Source: Methylobacterium sp.
GTDB lineage: Bacteria > Pseudomonadota > Alphaproteobacteria > Rhizobiales > Beijerinckiaceae
Assembly (NCBI RefSeq): GCF_028290105.1
Contig: NZ_JAQGKL010000037.1
Span: 1 to 64,000 of the forward strand
DNA length: 64,000 nucleotides
Direction: 5' to 3'
In this document: positions 28,205-38,590 of the stretch, piece after piece
How the letters are laid out: each line of letters begins with the position of its first letter
Position numbering within the stretch: the stretch's first letter is position 1
The notes under the pieces: generated by a model
The model's database searches: none
Seen by the model: only the letters and a program-made list of their open reading frames with translations
Told to the model about the DNA's origin: nothing
Made by a program: the position numbers and the translations under genes

Positions 28205-29548
28205 GTGACCAACACGACCACGATCTATGCCCCTGCCACCGGCTTTGGCCGCGCCGCCGTGAGCGTGATCCGGATCACCGGTCCGGCCTCGCGCGACGTC
28301 ATCCAGCGCCTGGCTGGTAACCTCCCCCCGGTTCGCCGCCTCTCTCTGCGAACGCTCAAGGACCCGGAGGGCGACGTCCTCGATCAGGCGTTGGTGGCCT
28401 GGATGCCGGGCCCCGGCACCTTCACCGGAGAGGACATGGCGGAGCTTCACCTCCATGGAGGTCTGGCGGTCCGCGAAGCCGTGTTGCGCGCTCTCGCAGC
28501 CATTCCCGATTGCCAGCCGGCCGAGGCCGGCGCCTTCAGCCGTCGCGCCTTCCTCAGCGGTCGCCTGGACCTCACCGAGGCCGAGGGGATCGCGGACCTC
28601 ATCGACGCCGAGACCGAGGCCCAGCGACGCCAGGCCTTGCGCCAACTCGACGGTGTCCTGGGGCGTCAGGTCTCGGACTGGCGCACCCGTCTCATCGACC
28701 TCCTAGCCGGAGTCGAGGCGGCGCTGGATTTCTCCGACGAGGGCGATGTCGACGACACTGCGCTCGATGCTGCCTTGTACCGAGATGCGCGGACCTTGCG
28801 CGACGAGATCGCTCGTTCGCTCGCCGATGGCCGTCGCGGCGAGCGTGTGCGGGAGGGCTACGTCGTCGTCCTGGCAGGGCCGCCCAACGCGGGAAAGTCC
28901 ACTCTTCTGAACGCGCTGAGCCGGCGCGAGGCCGCCATTGTCTCGGCCTCGCCCGGCACGACCCGGGATGTCATCGAGGTTCGTTGCGATCTCGGCGGCC
29001 TGCCGGTGATCCTGATCGATACGGCGGGCCTTCGTGACACGGACGACCCGATCGAGGCCGAGGGCATCCGCCGCACCCGTGCTCGGATGGCGCAGGCGGA
29101 CCTCGTCCTGATGCTGCAGGCGGCTGATGTGGAACGAGACGGGTCGGTCGATGGAAGACCGACCGACGAAGTTCCGCAGACTCCAGTCACCATCGCGGTT
29201 CGGACCAAGCAGGATATGGCGGCTCCCGGTGATCCCCGGCTGGATCACGACGGCCTCCGCGTGTCTGCACTCACGGGGGTGGGCCTCGAAGACTTGATGG
29301 GGTTCGTCGAAGCCCGGGCCGCCGAGTCTCTCGCGGGCGGCGACGCTCTGGTCACCCGCGAGCGGCACCGGCTTGGCTTGACCCGATGCCGTGAACACCT
29401 CGACCGCCTGCTTCAGGGCTCGGCCTTGCCCGAACTGGCTGCCGAGGATCTGCGCCTTGCGGTCCGTGCCCTTGGTGAGGTCGCCGGACATGTCGGCGTG
29501 GAGGAGATGCTGGATCGCTTGTTCTCGGGCTTCTGCATCGGCAAGTGA
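28205..29548 (+). CDS. mnmE: tRNA uridine-5-carboxymethylaminomethyl GTPase MnmE
   Basis: GTPase that, with MnmG, modifies U34 of certain tRNAs. The 447-residue length is standard. The N-terminal formyl-THF-binding domain starts TIYAPATGFGRAAVSVIR. The G domain has GPPNAGKST (about 225-233), the TT of switch I in SPGTTRDV and DTAGLRDT. The C-terminus is FCIGK with the conserved Cys444. The start is GTG 28205. It is followed by mnmG, its functional partner, 159 bp away, with a short tandem repeat and a parS-like site in between. Confidence 0.97.
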   Translation: MTNTTTIYAPATGFGRAAVSVIRITGPASRDVIQRLAGNLPPVRRLSLRTLKDPEGDVLDQALVAWMPGPGTFTGEDMAELHLHGGLAVREAVLRALAAIPDCQPAEAGAFSRRAFLSGRLDLTEAEGIADLIDAETEAQRRQALRQLDGVLGRQVSDWRTRLIDLLAGVEAALDFSDEGDVDDTALDAALYRDARTLRDEIARSLADGRRGERVREGYVVVLAGPPNAGKSTLLNALSRREAAIVSASPGTTRDVIEVRCDLGGLPVILIDTAGLRDTDDPIEAEGIRRTRARMAQADLVLMLQAADVERDGSVDGRPTDEVPQTPVTIAVRTKQDMAAPGDPRLDHDGLRVSALTGVGLEDLMGFVEARAAESLAGGDALVTRERHRLGLTRCREHLDRLLQGSALPELAAEDLRLAVRALGEVAGHVGVEEMLDRLFSGFCIGK

Positions 29549-29594
29549 ACCAGGGTCCAGTGAGCAGGGGGCCGGTGAGCAAGGGTCGGTGAGC
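29545..29594 (+). repeat. 15-bp tandem repeat starting on the mnmE stop codon
   Basis: About 3.4 units of 14-15 bp: GTGAACCAGGGTCCA, GTGAGCAGGGGGCCG, GTGAGCAAGGGTCG, then GTGAGC. The first unit begins with the last base of the Lys codon and the TGA stop of mnmE. Units are imperfect, so the duplication is not recent. Confidence 0.8.
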
Positions 29595-29634
29595 CCATCG
29601 CATCACCTGTGTTCGGCGAAGCGCACAAGTCCCT

Positions 29635-29650
29635 TGTTTCACGTGGAAAC
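29635..29650. promoter_or_regulatory. parS-like site upstream of mnmG
   Basis: TGTTTCACGTGGAAAC shares 13 of 16 bases with TGTTTCACGTGAAACA, and 14 of 16 with the natural variant ending GGAACA. It lies in the mnmE-mnmG gap, 2 kb from the perfect parS in rsmG, which makes a ParB-binding role credible. Confidence 0.6.
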
Positions 29651-29707
29651 CCTGATCTTTGACGCGTACGCGTTGACCGGTCCCATCACGCCCGCGTAAT
29701 CACAACC

Positions 29708-31591
29708 ATGGTTCACACATCCGATTCCTTCGACGTAATCGTCGTCGGTGGAGGTCATGCGGGCGTCGAGGCCGCGGCCGCATCGGCGCGCATTGGCGCC
29801 CGAACGGCGCTCGTCACGCATCGCGCGGCGACCATCGGTGCCATGTCCTGCAACCCGGCGATCGGCGGCCTCGGCAAGGGCCATCTCGTCCGGGAGGTCG
29901 ATGCCCTCGACGGTCTCATGGGCCGCGCCGCCGATGCGGCGGGAATCCAGTTCCGCTTGCTGAATCGCCGCAAGGGGCCGGCCGTCCGAGGACCTCGGAC
30001 GCAGGCGGACCGCAAGCTCTACGCCCGAGCCATCCAGGGAGCGATCGCCGAGACTGCGAACCTGCGGGTCATCGAGGGGGAGGTGGCCGACCTCGGCGTC
30101 GCGGGCGGCCGGGTCACCGGCGTCGTCCTGGGCGGCGGGACGACCCTCCCCTGCGTCGCATTGGTCCTCACCACGGGCACCTTCCTCCGCGGCCTGATCC
30201 ATATCGGCGAGACACGCATCCCGGCCGGACGCGTCGGCGAAGGACCCTCCGTGGGCCTTGCCGAAACGCTCGACCGTCACGGCTTCGCCCTCGGGCGCCT
30301 GAAGACCGGCACGCCCGCCCGCCTCGATGGGCGGACCATCGACTGGTCCGCCCTCGAGATGCAATCCGCGGACGAGGATCCGGTCCCGTTCTCCACGCTG
30401 ACCGAGCGCATCACCACTCCGCAGATCCAGTGTGGGATCACGCGCACGACGCAGGCCGTCCACGATCTGATTCGCGCCAACCTCCACCGCTCGCCGATGT
30501 ATTCCGGCGGGATCGCCAGTCGCGGCCCGCGCTACTGCCCCTCCATCGAGGACAAGGTCGTGCGCTTCGGGGACCGGGAAGGGCACCAGATCTTCCTGGA
30601 ACCGGAAGGTCTGGATGATCCGACCGTCTATCCGAACGGCATCTCGACGGCCCTGCCCGAGGACATCCAGCACCAATTGATCGCGCTGATCCCGGGGCTG
30701 GAGCGCGCCCAGATCCTGCGTTCGGGCTATGCCATCGAGTACGATTACGTCGATCCGCGCGAACTGGACACGACCCTCCAGGCCAAGCGTCTGCCCGGTC
30801 TGTTCCTGGCCGGCCAGATCAACGGCACGACCGGGTACGAGGAGGCGGCGGGGCAGGGCCTGGTGGCAGGGATCAACGCGGCGCGCCTGGCCGGCGGCTC
30901 GGACCTGACCGTGTTCGACAGGGCCGAATCCTATCTCGGTGTCATGATCGACGACTTGGTCACGCATGGCGTGAGCGAGCCCTATCGGATGTTCACGTCA
31001 CGCTCCGAATACCGGCTCTCGCTGCGGGTCGACAATGCCGACGAGCGCCTGACCCCGCGCGGTGCCGCGCTCGGTTGCGTCGGCAGTCATCGCGCCGCGC
31101 ATTTCGCGGCCTCGCAGGAGGCCCTGGACGCCGCGCGCTTGCGCCTCGACACCTTGAGCCTGACCCCGAACGAGGCCCACTCCGTCGGGATCGACTTGAA
31201 CCAAGACGGCATTCGCCGGAATGCGTTCCAGCTCCTCTCCTACCCAGATATCGGCTGGGACCGCCTCGTCGCGGTCTGGCCCGAACTCGGCTCGGTCTCC
31301 CCACGCATCGCCGAGCGCTTGTGCACCGACGCCACCTATGCGGTTTATCTCGACCGGCAGCGCGCAGACATCGCTGCCTTCCGGCGCGACGAAGCCGTCG
31401 CGCTTCCGATTCGTCTCGATTATGCGGCGATCCCCGGCCTCTCGAACGAGATGCGGGGGAAGCTCGAGACCGTTCGCCCAGGCACGCTCGGGCAGGCAGC
31501 CCGTATCGAGGGCGTGACGCCGGCCGCCCTCACCCTGCTGGCGGCTCATGCGCGGCGGGGCGAACGTGAGGGCGCCAAGCATGGCCGCTGA
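29708..31591 (+). CDS. mnmG: tRNA uridine-5-carboxymethylaminomethyl FAD enzyme MnmG
   Basis: FAD-dependent partner of MnmE (also called GidA), 627 residues. The dinucleotide-binding loop is [12 protein letters not shown] (14-19). The two family signatures are [22 protein letters not shown] and, near residue 270, [35 protein letters not shown] and the C-terminal helical MnmE-binding domain ([16 protein letters not shown]) are complete. Its 3' end overlaps the rsmG start by 11 bp. The order mnmE-mnmG-rsmG-parA-parB is a conserved origin-proximal block. Confidence 0.97.
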   Translation: MVHTSDSFDVIVVGGGHAGVEAAAASARIGARTALVTHRAATIGAMSCNPAIGGLGKGHLVREVDALDGLMGRAADAAGIQFRLLNRRKGPAVRGPRTQADRKLYARAIQGAIAETANLRVIEGEVADLGVAGGRVTGVVLGGGTTLPCVALVLTTGTFLRGLIHIGETRIPAGRVGEGPSVGLAETLDRHGFALGRLKTGTPARLDGRTIDWSALEMQSADEDPVPFSTLTERITTPQIQCGITRTTQAVHDLIRANLHRSPMYSGGIASRGPRYCPSIEDKVVRFGDREGHQIFLEPEGLDDPTVYPNGISTALPEDIQHQLIALIPGLERAQILRSGYAIEYDYVDPRELDTTLQAKRLPGLFLAGQINGTTGYEEAAGQGLVAGINAARLAGGSDLTVFDRAESYLGVMIDDLVTHGVSEPYRMFTSRSEYRLSLRVDNADERLTPRGAALGCVGSHRAAHFAASQEALDAARLRLDTLSLTPNEAHSVGIDLNQDGIRRNAFQLLSYPDIGWDRLVAVWPELGSVSPRIAERLCTDATYAVYLDRQRADIAAFRRDEAVALPIRLDYAAIPGLSNEMRGKLETVRPGTLGQAARIEGVTPAALTLLAAHARRGEREGAKHGR

Positions 31592-32219
31592 ACCGGACCG
31601 GGAACGCGTCCTCGCCGAGGCCGATGTTTCACGTGAAACAGCGCGGCGCCTCGACATCTACGTCGCGCAGCTCCGGCGCTGGCAGAACGTGAAGAACCTC
31701 GTCGGACCGGCCACGCTGTCCGAGGTCTGGACCCGCCACATCGCGGATGCCCTGCAGCTTCGGGCGATCGCACCCGATGCCGAGACCTGGCTCGACCTCG
31801 GCGCGGGCGCCGGATTGCCGGGGTTGGTCCTGGCCATCGCGGGTCACGAACGCCCCGGATTTCAGGTCGATCTCATCGAGAGCAACGCGCGCAAATGCGC
31901 GTTCCTGACCGAGACCGCCCGCCTCACCGAGGCGCCGGCCAAGGTCCACAATGCCCGGGTCGAACAGGCAATCGAGGCACATCGCGGAATGGCGGTCGTG
32001 TGTGCCCGGGCGCTTGCACCTCTCGGCCAGCTTCTCACCTGGGCAGAGCCCCTGTTGACAACAGGCACCATCGGCCTGTTTCCAAAGGGGCGTGATGTCC
32101 AGGCGGAATTGACCGACGCAGCCCGGCAATGGAAATTCGTTTACGATCTCGTGCCGAGTCGAACCGACTCGGAGGCGCGGATCGTTCGTGTCACGGCCCT
32201 ATCTCGCGTGGATTCATGA
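31581..32219 (+). CDS. rsmG: 16S rRNA (guanine(527)-N7)-methyltransferase
   Basis: RsmG (GidB) methylates G527 of 16S rRNA. From ATG 31581 it has 212 residues; in-frame starts at 31548 and 31569 also exist but would overlap mnmG more. [22 protein letters not shown] and the SAM loop [15 protein letters not shown] are typical, followed by [20 protein letters not shown]. The codons for VSRETA near the N-terminus coincide with a perfect parS site. Its TGA overlaps the parA start (ATGA). Confidence 0.94.
   Translation: MAAEPDRERVLAEADVSRETARRLDIYVAQLRRWQNVKNLVGPATLSEVWTRHIADALQLRAIAPDAETWLDLGAGAGLPGLVLAIAGHERPGFQVDLIESNARKCAFLTETARLTEAPAKVHNARVEQAIEAHRGMAVVCARALAPLGQLLTWAEPLLTTGTIGLFPKGRDVQAELTDAARQWKFVYDLVPSRTDSEARIVRVTALSRVDS
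31625..31640. promoter_or_regulatory. Perfect parS centromere site inside rsmG
   Basis: TGTTTCACGTGAAACA, the full 16-bp palindromic parS consensus, lies within the rsmG coding sequence about 600 bp upstream of parA. ParB is expected to load here and spread to form the partition complex. The location next to parAB is the usual one in alphaproteobacteria. Confidence 0.9.
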
Positions 32220-33064
32220 CAAGCGATCCGACCTCCGCCCCCATCGCCGGAGGCAATCCGGAGCGGCCGTTGCGCATCCTCGCGCTCGCCAACCAGAAGG
32301 GCGGCGTCGGCAAGACCACGACGGCGATCAACCTCGGCACGGCCCTGGCGGCCATCGGCGAGACCGTCCTGGTCATCGACCTCGATCCCCAAGGCAACGC
32401 CTCCACGGGGCTCGGCATCGATCGGCGCCAGCGCAAGGTCTCGACCTATCATGTCCTCGCGGGTGAAGCGTCCCTCGCGCAGGCCTGCGTGCAGACCGCC
32501 GTACCGCGCCTGATGGTGGCCCCCTCGACCATGGACCTGCTCGGGCTCGAGATGGAAATGGCGAGCGCTCCCGATCGGGCGCACCGCCTGCGCAGCGTGC
32601 TCAAGGACGTCGGGCAGGCGGGTGCCACGGAAGGCGTCACCTATATCCTGATCGATTGCCCGCCTTCGCTGAACCTCCTTACCATCAACGCGCTGGCGGC
32701 GTCCGACGCGGTGCTGGTGCCGCTGCAATGCGAGTTCTTCGCTCTCGAAGGCCTGAGCCAGTTGCTGCGCACGGTGGAACAGGTGCGCGGCGCTCTCAAC
32801 CCACGCCTGACCATCCAGGGTATCGTGCTGACGATGTTCGATCCGCGCAACAACCTTTCCGCGCAGGTGGTGGCGGATGTTCGTAGCTTCATGGGCGAGA
32901 AGGTCTACGAGACTATGATCCCGCGCAACGTACGCGTGTCCGAGGCTCCCTCGCACGGCAAGCCTGTGCTGCTCTACGATCTCAAATGCGCGGGCTCGCA
33001 GGCCTACCTGCGCCTTGCCTCCGAGATCATCCAGCGGGAGGGGCGGCTGCCCGTCGCCGCCTGA
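32216..33064 (+). CDS. parA: Chromosome-partitioning ATPase ParA
   Basis: Walker-type ATPase (Soj/ParA) that moves the ParB-parS complex. From ATG 32216 it has 282 residues. The deviant Walker A is KGGVGKTTTAIN (28-39) with both signature lysines; VLVIDLDPQGNASTGLG and YILIDCPPSLNLLT are the A' and B motifs. The short N-terminal extension lacks a helix-turn-helix, so it is the chromosomal type Ia-like short form. It overlaps rsmG by 4 bp and precedes parB by 60 bp. Confidence 0.96.
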   Translation: MTSDPTSAPIAGGNPERPLRILALANQKGGVGKTTTAINLGTALAAIGETVLVIDLDPQGNASTGLGIDRRQRKVSTYHVLAGEASLAQACVQTAVPRLMVAPSTMDLLGLEMEMASAPDRAHRLRSVLKDVGQAGATEGVTYILIDCPPSLNLLTINALAASDAVLVPLQCEFFALEGLSQLLRTVEQVRGALNPRLTIQGIVLTMFDPRNNLSAQVVADVRSFMGEKVYETMIPRNVRVSEAPSHGKPVLLYDLKCAGSQAYLRLASEIIQREGRLPVAA

Positions 33065-33124
33065 CGGCACCCTGCCCTCGTACGAACGATGTGAAATTGA
33101 AGTCCGGAGTTGAAGCAGGTGGCG

Positions 33125-34024
33125 ATGGCGGATGATGTGGTACGGCCACGGCTCGGGCGCGGTCTGGCGGCCCTGATCGGTGATTTCGGCGACGACGCCG
33201 CCGATGCGAGCAAGTCACAGGCGCAGCGCAAGGTGGCTGTCGAATTCCTGCGACCGAACCCGCGCAACCCGCGTCGGCGCTTCAACGAGGCCGACCTCGA
33301 GGAGCTGTCGGCCTCGATCAAGGTGCGGGGCATCATCCAGCCCATCGTCGTGCGGGCGCTCGCAGGCGTGCCGGACACCTACGAGATCGTGGCGGGAGAG
33401 CGTCGTTGGCGCGCGGCCCAGCGTGCCGGCCTGACCGATGTCCCGGTGGTCACCGTCGAGATCGACGACCGCACCTCGCTGGAATTCGCCATCCTCGAGA
33501 ACGTCCAGAGGACGGATCTCAACGCCATCGAGGAGGCGGCCGGCTACGAGCGGCTGATGAGCGAGTTCCAGTACAGCCAGAGTGAGCTGGCCGAGATCCT
33601 CGGCAAGAGCCGCAGCCACCTCGCCAACACCCTGCGCCTGCTCCAGCTTTCGCCCGCGATCCAGGATCGGGTCGTCGCCGGGGAGATCACGGCGGGCCAT
33701 GCCCGCGCGCTGCTGGCGGTGCGCGATGCCGGAGGCGTGGCGCGGCGGATCGTGGAGGAGGGGCTCTCCGTTCGCGAGGTCGAGGCCCTCGCCTCCGCGG
33801 AAGTGCCGGAGGGTGACGGCCCCCGCCCCGGCCGTCCGCGTCGGACGGCCGAGAAGGACGCCGGCATCCGCTCCCTGGAACAGGCGATGGCGCGCGCCCT
33901 CGGGGTCAACGTCGCCCTGAAGTCGAAGGTGGCCGGCGCCGGCGAGATCCGCATCCGCTACGAGACGGCGGCGGAATTGGAGGCACTCTGCCAGCGCTTC
34001 AAGGTCACGCGGTCGGAAGGCTGA
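33125..34024 (+). CDS. parB: Chromosome-partitioning protein ParB
   Basis: parS-binding CTPase clamp of 299 residues. The N-terminus RPRLGRGLAALIGD is the ParA-contact motif. The CTP-binding core contains GERRWRAAQRAG (91-102) and ENVQRTDLNAIEEA. The helix-turn-helix is YSQSELAEILGKSRSHLANTLRLL, and the C-terminal dimerisation region ends with KVAGAGEIRIRYETAAELE. ATG 33125 gives the usual start; a TTG at 33110 is possible. It converges on holA with a 3-bp gap. Confidence 0.96.
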   Translation: MADDVVRPRLGRGLAALIGDFGDDAADASKSQAQRKVAVEFLRPNPRNPRRRFNEADLEELSASIKVRGIIQPIVVRALAGVPDTYEIVAGERRWRAAQRAGLTDVPVVTVEIDDRTSLEFAILENVQRTDLNAIEEAAGYERLMSEFQYSQSELAEILGKSRSHLANTLRLLQLSPAIQDRVVAGEITAGHARALLAVRDAGGVARRIVEEGLSVREVEALASAEVPEGDGPRPGRPRRTAEKDAGIRSLEQAMARALGVNVALKSKVAGAGEIRIRYETAAELEALCQRFKVTRSEG

Positions 34025-34027
34025 TCG

Positions 34028-35056
34028 TCAACGCCGCCGCGCGGCTTCGGTGGCGATGCGCAGCAGCGTGCTCGACGCGTGCGCATGGGCCAATCCGGGC
34101 TCGGAGCGGCGGCAGGCCAGGACCGAATCCTGCAGCAGTTGAATCGCGTGGCGCAGGGCCGGCGGCGACCAGCGGCTGAGCTGTGTCTCCACGGTGGCTT
34201 TGCGCCGAAAGTGCAGGCCACGCCAGTTGGTCACCATCACGCTGGCACTCTGGCCCTCCCCGGCAACCCGCGTCGCCAGCAGAGTCAGGGCATGGCGCAG
34301 GGCCGAGCCCAGCATCACGGAGGGGTCCATGCCCTCGTGGCGGAAGCGCCGGTAGTCGCGCTCGACCTCGCCGGCGCGTCCGGCGAAGGCCGCGTCGATC
34401 AGGGTGTTGAGGACGCTGCCCGCGACGTCGCTGACGATCGCCTCCACGTCGTCGAGGCTGACGGCCCCCTGCCCGCGCGCATAGAGCGAGAGCTTCTCGA
34501 TCTCCGACAGGCTGGCTCCGCGGTCGCCACCGAGGCTCGTCGCGAGGACATCGCGGGCGTCGCGGGCGATGCGCAGGCCCTGCTCCTGAAGGGTACGGTC
34601 GATGAGGTCGGCCAGTGCCCGCTCGTCATCGGGATAGCAGGGCAGGGCGAGGGCCTTCGGCGACTTCTCGCAGAGTGTGCGAAGTGGCGCCGACTTGCCG
34701 AGGTCGCCGCCCTCCACGACGATACGCGCATTGGTGATCTCGGCCTTCAGGGCGGCATCGATGGCGGGTGCGTAGTTGCGGCTGCCGGTGCGGACCCAGA
34801 TCGTGCGGTTGCCGCCGAACAGGCCGACCGTGCCGGCCTCGTCCACGAGCCGGCCCGGGTCCTGCGCCAGCACATCGCCGTCGATCTTGACCAGGGCGAA
34901 GGGGTCGCTCGGATCCTGGACGAAAGCCTCGGCCAGCGCCTTGGCGCGCTGGAAGACGAGTCCCGTATCCGGGCCATAGACGAGCAGGACCGCGATGCGC
35001 GGGTCGGGCCCACGCCGGATCAGGGCATCGACGTCGCCGGCCTTGACGGCGGTCAT
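34028..35056 (-). CDS. holA: DNA polymerase III subunit delta
   Basis: Clamp-loader delta subunit, 342 residues. It starts MTAVKAGDVDALIRRGPDPRIAVLLVYGPDTGLV, the alphaproteobacterial HolA form, and contains DPSDPFALVKIDGDVLAQDPGRLVDEAGTVGLFGG, IVVEGGDLGKSAPLRTLCEK and LGGDRGASLSEIEKLSLYA. The collar domain follows. It is 19 bp from lptE and continues the lptE-leuS direction. This holA-lptE-leuS run opposite parAB is the ordinary arrangement in the order. Confidence 0.94.
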   Translation of the reverse strand: MTAVKAGDVDALIRRGPDPRIAVLLVYGPDTGLVFQRAKALAEAFVQDPSDPFALVKIDGDVLAQDPGRLVDEAGTVGLFGGNRTIWVRTGSRNYAPAIDAALKAEITNARIVVEGGDLGKSAPLRTLCEKSPKALALPCYPDDERALADLIDRTLQEQGLRIARDARDVLATSLGGDRGASLSEIEKLSLYARGQGAVSLDDVEAIVSDVAGSVLNTLIDAAFAGRAGEVERDYRRFRHEGMDPSVMLGSALRHALTLLATRVAGEGQSASVMVTNWRGLHFRRKATVETQLSRWSPPALRHAIQLLQDSVLACRRSEPGLAHAHASSTLLRIATEAARRR

Positions 35057-35075
35057 GCGGCAATCCCGACGCGTC

Positions 35076-35615
35076 TCAGGGCTTGGTCACCAGCACGGAG
35101 GCGATCCGCGTCTTGATCTGCTCGGCCAGAACCTTGGCGAGGCGGATCTCGGCGTCGCGGGCGGCCCGCAGGCTGGCGAAGCGCTGGATCGAACGGTCGT
35201 AGGTCGCTGTTGAGGTAGCGACGCCCTCGCTGATGATCTTGGTGCCGCTGAGGTCTTCGAGCGCGTACTTGATCGTACCGACGATGGTACCCGCCTCGGC
35301 GCGCCCGGTCTGCGAGGAAACGATCGGGGTCTGCACCGACTCGCTGCCCTGCATCTTGAGGCGATAGCGCTTGGGCGAGGTCTGTCCCGACCCGTCGAGA
35401 TCGAAAATCAGCTCGCTGCGCAGGTAATGCCCGAGGCGCTCCTGGCCCTGGGCCATGAGGACGTCGTCGACCTGAACGGCCGCCAGCAGCGCGGCCATTG
35501 GCTCGCCGGAGGCTGTCGGGCCATAGAGCGGGCGAAAGCAGGCGGACAGGTTGAGCGCCAACGCCGAGACGGCGGCAATGCGCAGCGCCCGACGAAAGGT
35601 CCCGGTCTTTGCCAT
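35076..35615 (-). CDS. lptE: LPS assembly lipoprotein LptE
   Basis: Outer-membrane lipoprotein that plugs LptD during lipopolysaccharide insertion. The 179-residue form begins MAKTGTFRRALRIAAVSALALNLSACFRPLYG, with a lipobox LSAC (Cys26) followed by the family's FRPLYG. An in-frame ATG at 35633 would add MRLAGR and is equally possible; the ribosome-binding sequence does not settle it. The position between leuS and holA is the conserved lptE locus. Confidence 0.87.
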   Translation of the reverse strand: MAKTGTFRRALRIAAVSALALNLSACFRPLYGPTASGEPMAALLAAVQVDDVLMAQGQERLGHYLRSELIFDLDGSGQTSPKRYRLKMQGSESVQTPIVSSQTGRAEAGTIVGTIKYALEDLSGTKIISEGVATSTATYDRSIQRFASLRAARDAEIRLAKVLAEQIKTRIASVLVTKP

Positions 35616-35761
35616 CCTACCTGCCAAACGCATCATGCCCGCCGCCGTCCCGCTTGTCCGTTCCGTCCGTTCTGTACGGCGAACCGAAGTCCGACGACAG
35701 CCTATTCGCCTCAAGCTTTACGTTTCCTATCCGGCAGGATCATGGTGGTGGACGGGCTTGC

Positions 35762-38380
35762 TCAGACGACGAGGTTCACGATCCGGCCCGGGACCACGAT
35801 GACCTTCTTGGGGCTGCGTCCTTCCAGCGCCCGCTGCACCGCCTCGTCCGCGAGGACGAGCGCCTGGACGGCGGCCACGTCGGCGCTGCGCGGCACGGTG
35901 ACGTCCGCGCGCTTCTTGCCGTTGAGCTGAACGGGGAGGGTGACTTCGTCCTCCACCAGCAGGGCGCGGTCGACCTCGGGCCAATCCGCCTGCGCGGCCA
36001 GGCCTTCGCGACCCAGCACCTGCCAGCACTCCTCGGCGAGGTGGGGCATCATCGGGGCGATGAGCTGGGTCAGGATGCCGGCGGCCTCGAACGCGGCGGC
36101 ACGAGAAACGCCACCCCGCAACGCTTCGTCGAGGGCGTTGGCGAGAGTGTAGATGTGCGCAACGCAGCGGTTGAAGCGCAGGCGCTCCACATCCTCCTCC
36201 ACGGACGCCAGCGCCTTGTGCGCGGCCTTGCGCAGCGCCGCGTCGGCGGCTCCGGCACGCGCCTCTACGGTGGCCGCAAGGGACACCAGCCGCCAGACCC
36301 GCTGCACGAAGCGGGCGGCGCCCTGCACGCCGTCTTCCGTCCAGATCACGTCGCGCTCCGGCGGCGAGTCGGACAGCATGAACCAGCGCGCGGTATCGGC
36401 GCCATAGCTCGCGATGATGTCGTCGGGGTCGACCACGTTCTTCTTCGACTTCGACATCTTCTCGATGGCGCCGATCGTGATCGGCTCCGCCGTTTTCACG
36501 TGAAACGCCTGGCGTGCGCCGGCCTCGCCCGTGATGCGGATGTCGGCAGGCGGCACCCAGCCGCCCGCCGCGTCCTTGTAGGTCTCGTGCACCACCATGC
36601 CTTGCGTGAAGAGGCCGGCGAAGGGTTCGGAGACGCCGGACCAATCGGTCGCCTTCATCGCCCGCATGAAGAAGCGGGCGTAGAGCAGGTGCAGGATCGC
36701 GTGCTCGATGCCCCCGATATACTGGTCGACCGCCAGCCAGTGATCGACTGCCTTGCGGTCGGTCGGCGCATCCTGCAGCCAGGGCGCCGTGAAGCGAGCG
36801 TAGTACCAGGACGAATCCACGAACGTGTCCATGGTGTCGGTCTCGCGCCGTGCGGGCTTGCCGCAGGTCGGGCAGGGGACGTTGCGCCAGGAATGATCGC
36901 GCTCCAGCGGATTTCCGGGCACGTCGAAGGAAACTTCGTCGGGCAGCTTCACCGGCAGGTCGGCCACGGGCACGGCGACGGGACCGCAGGCCTCGCAATG
37001 GATGACCGGGATCGGGCAGCCCCAGTAGCGCTGGCGCGAGACGCCCCAGTCGCGCAGGCGGAACTGTACCTTGCGAGCAGCAACGGCGACGCCGCCGAGG
37101 ATCTCCGCCTCCAACCGGTTGGCCACGGCATGGAAGGCCTCGTCCGTCGTCATGTCGTCGAGGAAACGCGAGTTGATCATCCGGCCGTCGCCGTCATAGG
37201 CGGTGTCGGTGATGACGAAGGCGGCCGCGTCCTGCTCCTCGGGGCAGACCACCGGCGTGTTGCCCAAGCCGTACTTGTTGGCGAAGTCGAGGTCGCGCTG
37301 GTCGTGGGCCGGGCAGCCGAAGACCGCGCCGGTGCCGTATTCCATCAGCACGAAGTTCGCGACATAGACCGGCAGCAGCCAGGACGGGTCGAGGGGATGA
37401 TGCACCTTGAGCCCGGTGTCGAAGCCGAGCTTCTCCGCCGTGTCGATGGCCGCCTGCGCGGTGCCGGTGCGGCGGCACTCCTCGATGAAGGCCTCCAACC
37501 CGGGGCGGGAGGAAGCCAGCGCCCCCGCGATCGGATGATCGGCGGCGATCGCCAGGAACTTCGCGCCGAACAGGGTGTCGGGGCGCGTGGTGTAGACCTT
37601 CACCTCCGGCGCCACGCCGTGGGGCGGCGCATCGATGGCGAATCGAACTTCCAGCCCCTCCGAGCGCCCGATCCAGTTCTTCTGCATCAGGCGGACTTTT
37701 TCCGGCCAGCGGTCCAGGCCGTCGAGGGCGTCGTAGAGGTCCTGGGCGAAATCGGTGATCTTGAAGAACCACTGGGTCAGTTCGCGCTGCTCGACCAGCG
37801 CGCCGGAGCGCCAGCCACGCCCGTCGATGACCTGCTCGTTGGCGAGCACGGTGTGGTCGACCGGATCCCAATTCACTTTTGCCGTGCGGCGCGTCACCAG
37901 TCCCTTGTCGAGGAAGTCGAGGAACATGCGTTGCTGATGCTTGTAATAGTCGGGGTCGCAGGTCGCGATCTCTCGGCTCCAGTCGAGCGACAGGCCCATG
38001 GACTGGAGCTGGCCGCGCATCGTCGCGATGTTGGCGTAGGTCCAGTCGCGCGGGTTGACCTTGCGCTCCATGGCGGCGTTCTCGGCGGGCAGGCCGAAGG
38101 CGTCCCAGCCCATCGGGTGCAGCACGTTGAAGCCGCGCGCCCGCTTGTAGCGCGCCACCACGTCGCCCATCGCGTAGTTGCGCACGTGGCCCATGTGGAT
38201 GCGCCCGGACGGATAGGGGAACATCTCCAGCACGTAGTATTTCGGGCGCGGGTCGTCGTTGCGCGTGGCGTAGATGCCCGCTTCGTTCCAGGCCTGCTGC
38301 CAGCGTGGCTCGGTCTCCTTGGCGTTGTAGCGCTCGGGAGCAAACGGCTGGGCAGGAGGCGGGGAAGGGGACGTCGTCAT
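35762..38380 (-). CDS. leuS: Leucyl-tRNA synthetase
   Basis: Class I aminoacyl-tRNA synthetase, 872 residues from ATG 38380. The HIGH-type motif is [14 protein letters not shown] (about 55-68), the KMSKS loop is at about residue 640 ([15 protein letters not shown]), and a complete CP1 editing domain contains [13 protein letters not shown] and [10 protein letters not shown]. The open frame upstream of the ATG is a shadow of yggS. The codons for [10 protein letters not shown] near residue 627 contain a parS-like sequence. Divergent from yggS with a 210-bp gap. Confidence 0.97.
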   Translation of the reverse strand: MTTSPSPPPAQPFAPERYNAKETEPRWQQAWNEAGIYATRNDDPRPKYYVLEMFPYPSGRIHMGHVRNYAMGDVVARYKRARGFNVLHPMGWDAFGLPAENAAMERKVNPRDWTYANIATMRGQLQSMGLSLDWSREIATCDPDYYKHQQRMFLDFLDKGLVTRRTAKVNWDPVDHTVLANEQVIDGRGWRSGALVEQRELTQWFFKITDFAQDLYDALDGLDRWPEKVRLMQKNWIGRSEGLEVRFAIDAPPHGVAPEVKVYTTRPDTLFGAKFLAIAADHPIAGALASSRPGLEAFIEECRRTGTAQAAIDTAEKLGFDTGLKVHHPLDPSWLLPVYVANFVLMEYGTGAVFGCPAHDQRDLDFANKYGLGNTPVVCPEEQDAAAFVITDTAYDGDGRMINSRFLDDMTTDEAFHAVANRLEAEILGGVAVAARKVQFRLRDWGVSRQRYWGCPIPVIHCEACGPVAVPVADLPVKLPDEVSFDVPGNPLERDHSWRNVPCPTCGKPARRETDTMDTFVDSSWYYARFTAPWLQDAPTDRKAVDHWLAVDQYIGGIEHAILHLLYARFFMRAMKATDWSGVSEPFAGLFTQGMVVHETYKDAAGGWVPPADIRITGEAGARQAFHVKTAEPITIGAIEKMSKSKKNVVDPDDIIASYGADTARWFMLSDSPPERDVIWTEDGVQGAARFVQRVWRLVSLAATVEARAGAADAALRKAAHKALASVEEDVERLRFNRCVAHIYTLANALDEALRGGVSRAAAFEAAGILTQLIAPMMPHLAEECWQVLGREGLAAQADWPEVDRALLVEDEVTLPVQLNGKKRADVTVPRSADVAAVQALVLADEAVQRALEGRSPKKVIVVPGRIVNLVV
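36492..36507. promoter_or_regulatory. parS-like site inside leuS
   Basis: GTTTTCACGTGAAACG matches the parS consensus at 13 contiguous inner positions of 16. It lies 4.9 kb from the perfect parS on the other side of parAB. Clusters of several parS sites around parAB are normal; whether ParB uses this one is untested. Confidence 0.55.
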
Positions 38381-38590
38381 GGGCCGGGCGCCGGGGTTCG
38401 CGAGATGAGAGGCTTGAGCCGCGCGTCGTCTCGCGGCCACCGAAGGGGTTGGCGGTCGGACTACCACGGCAAGGGGAGGGGTCAACACGGGCCCGGGCTG
38501 CCACGCCGCATGGGAGCTTCGTCTTGCGACCCGCGTTCGAGATGATAATCCCCCGGCGAACCGGTTCACCGAAAGACTTCCCGAGGCACC

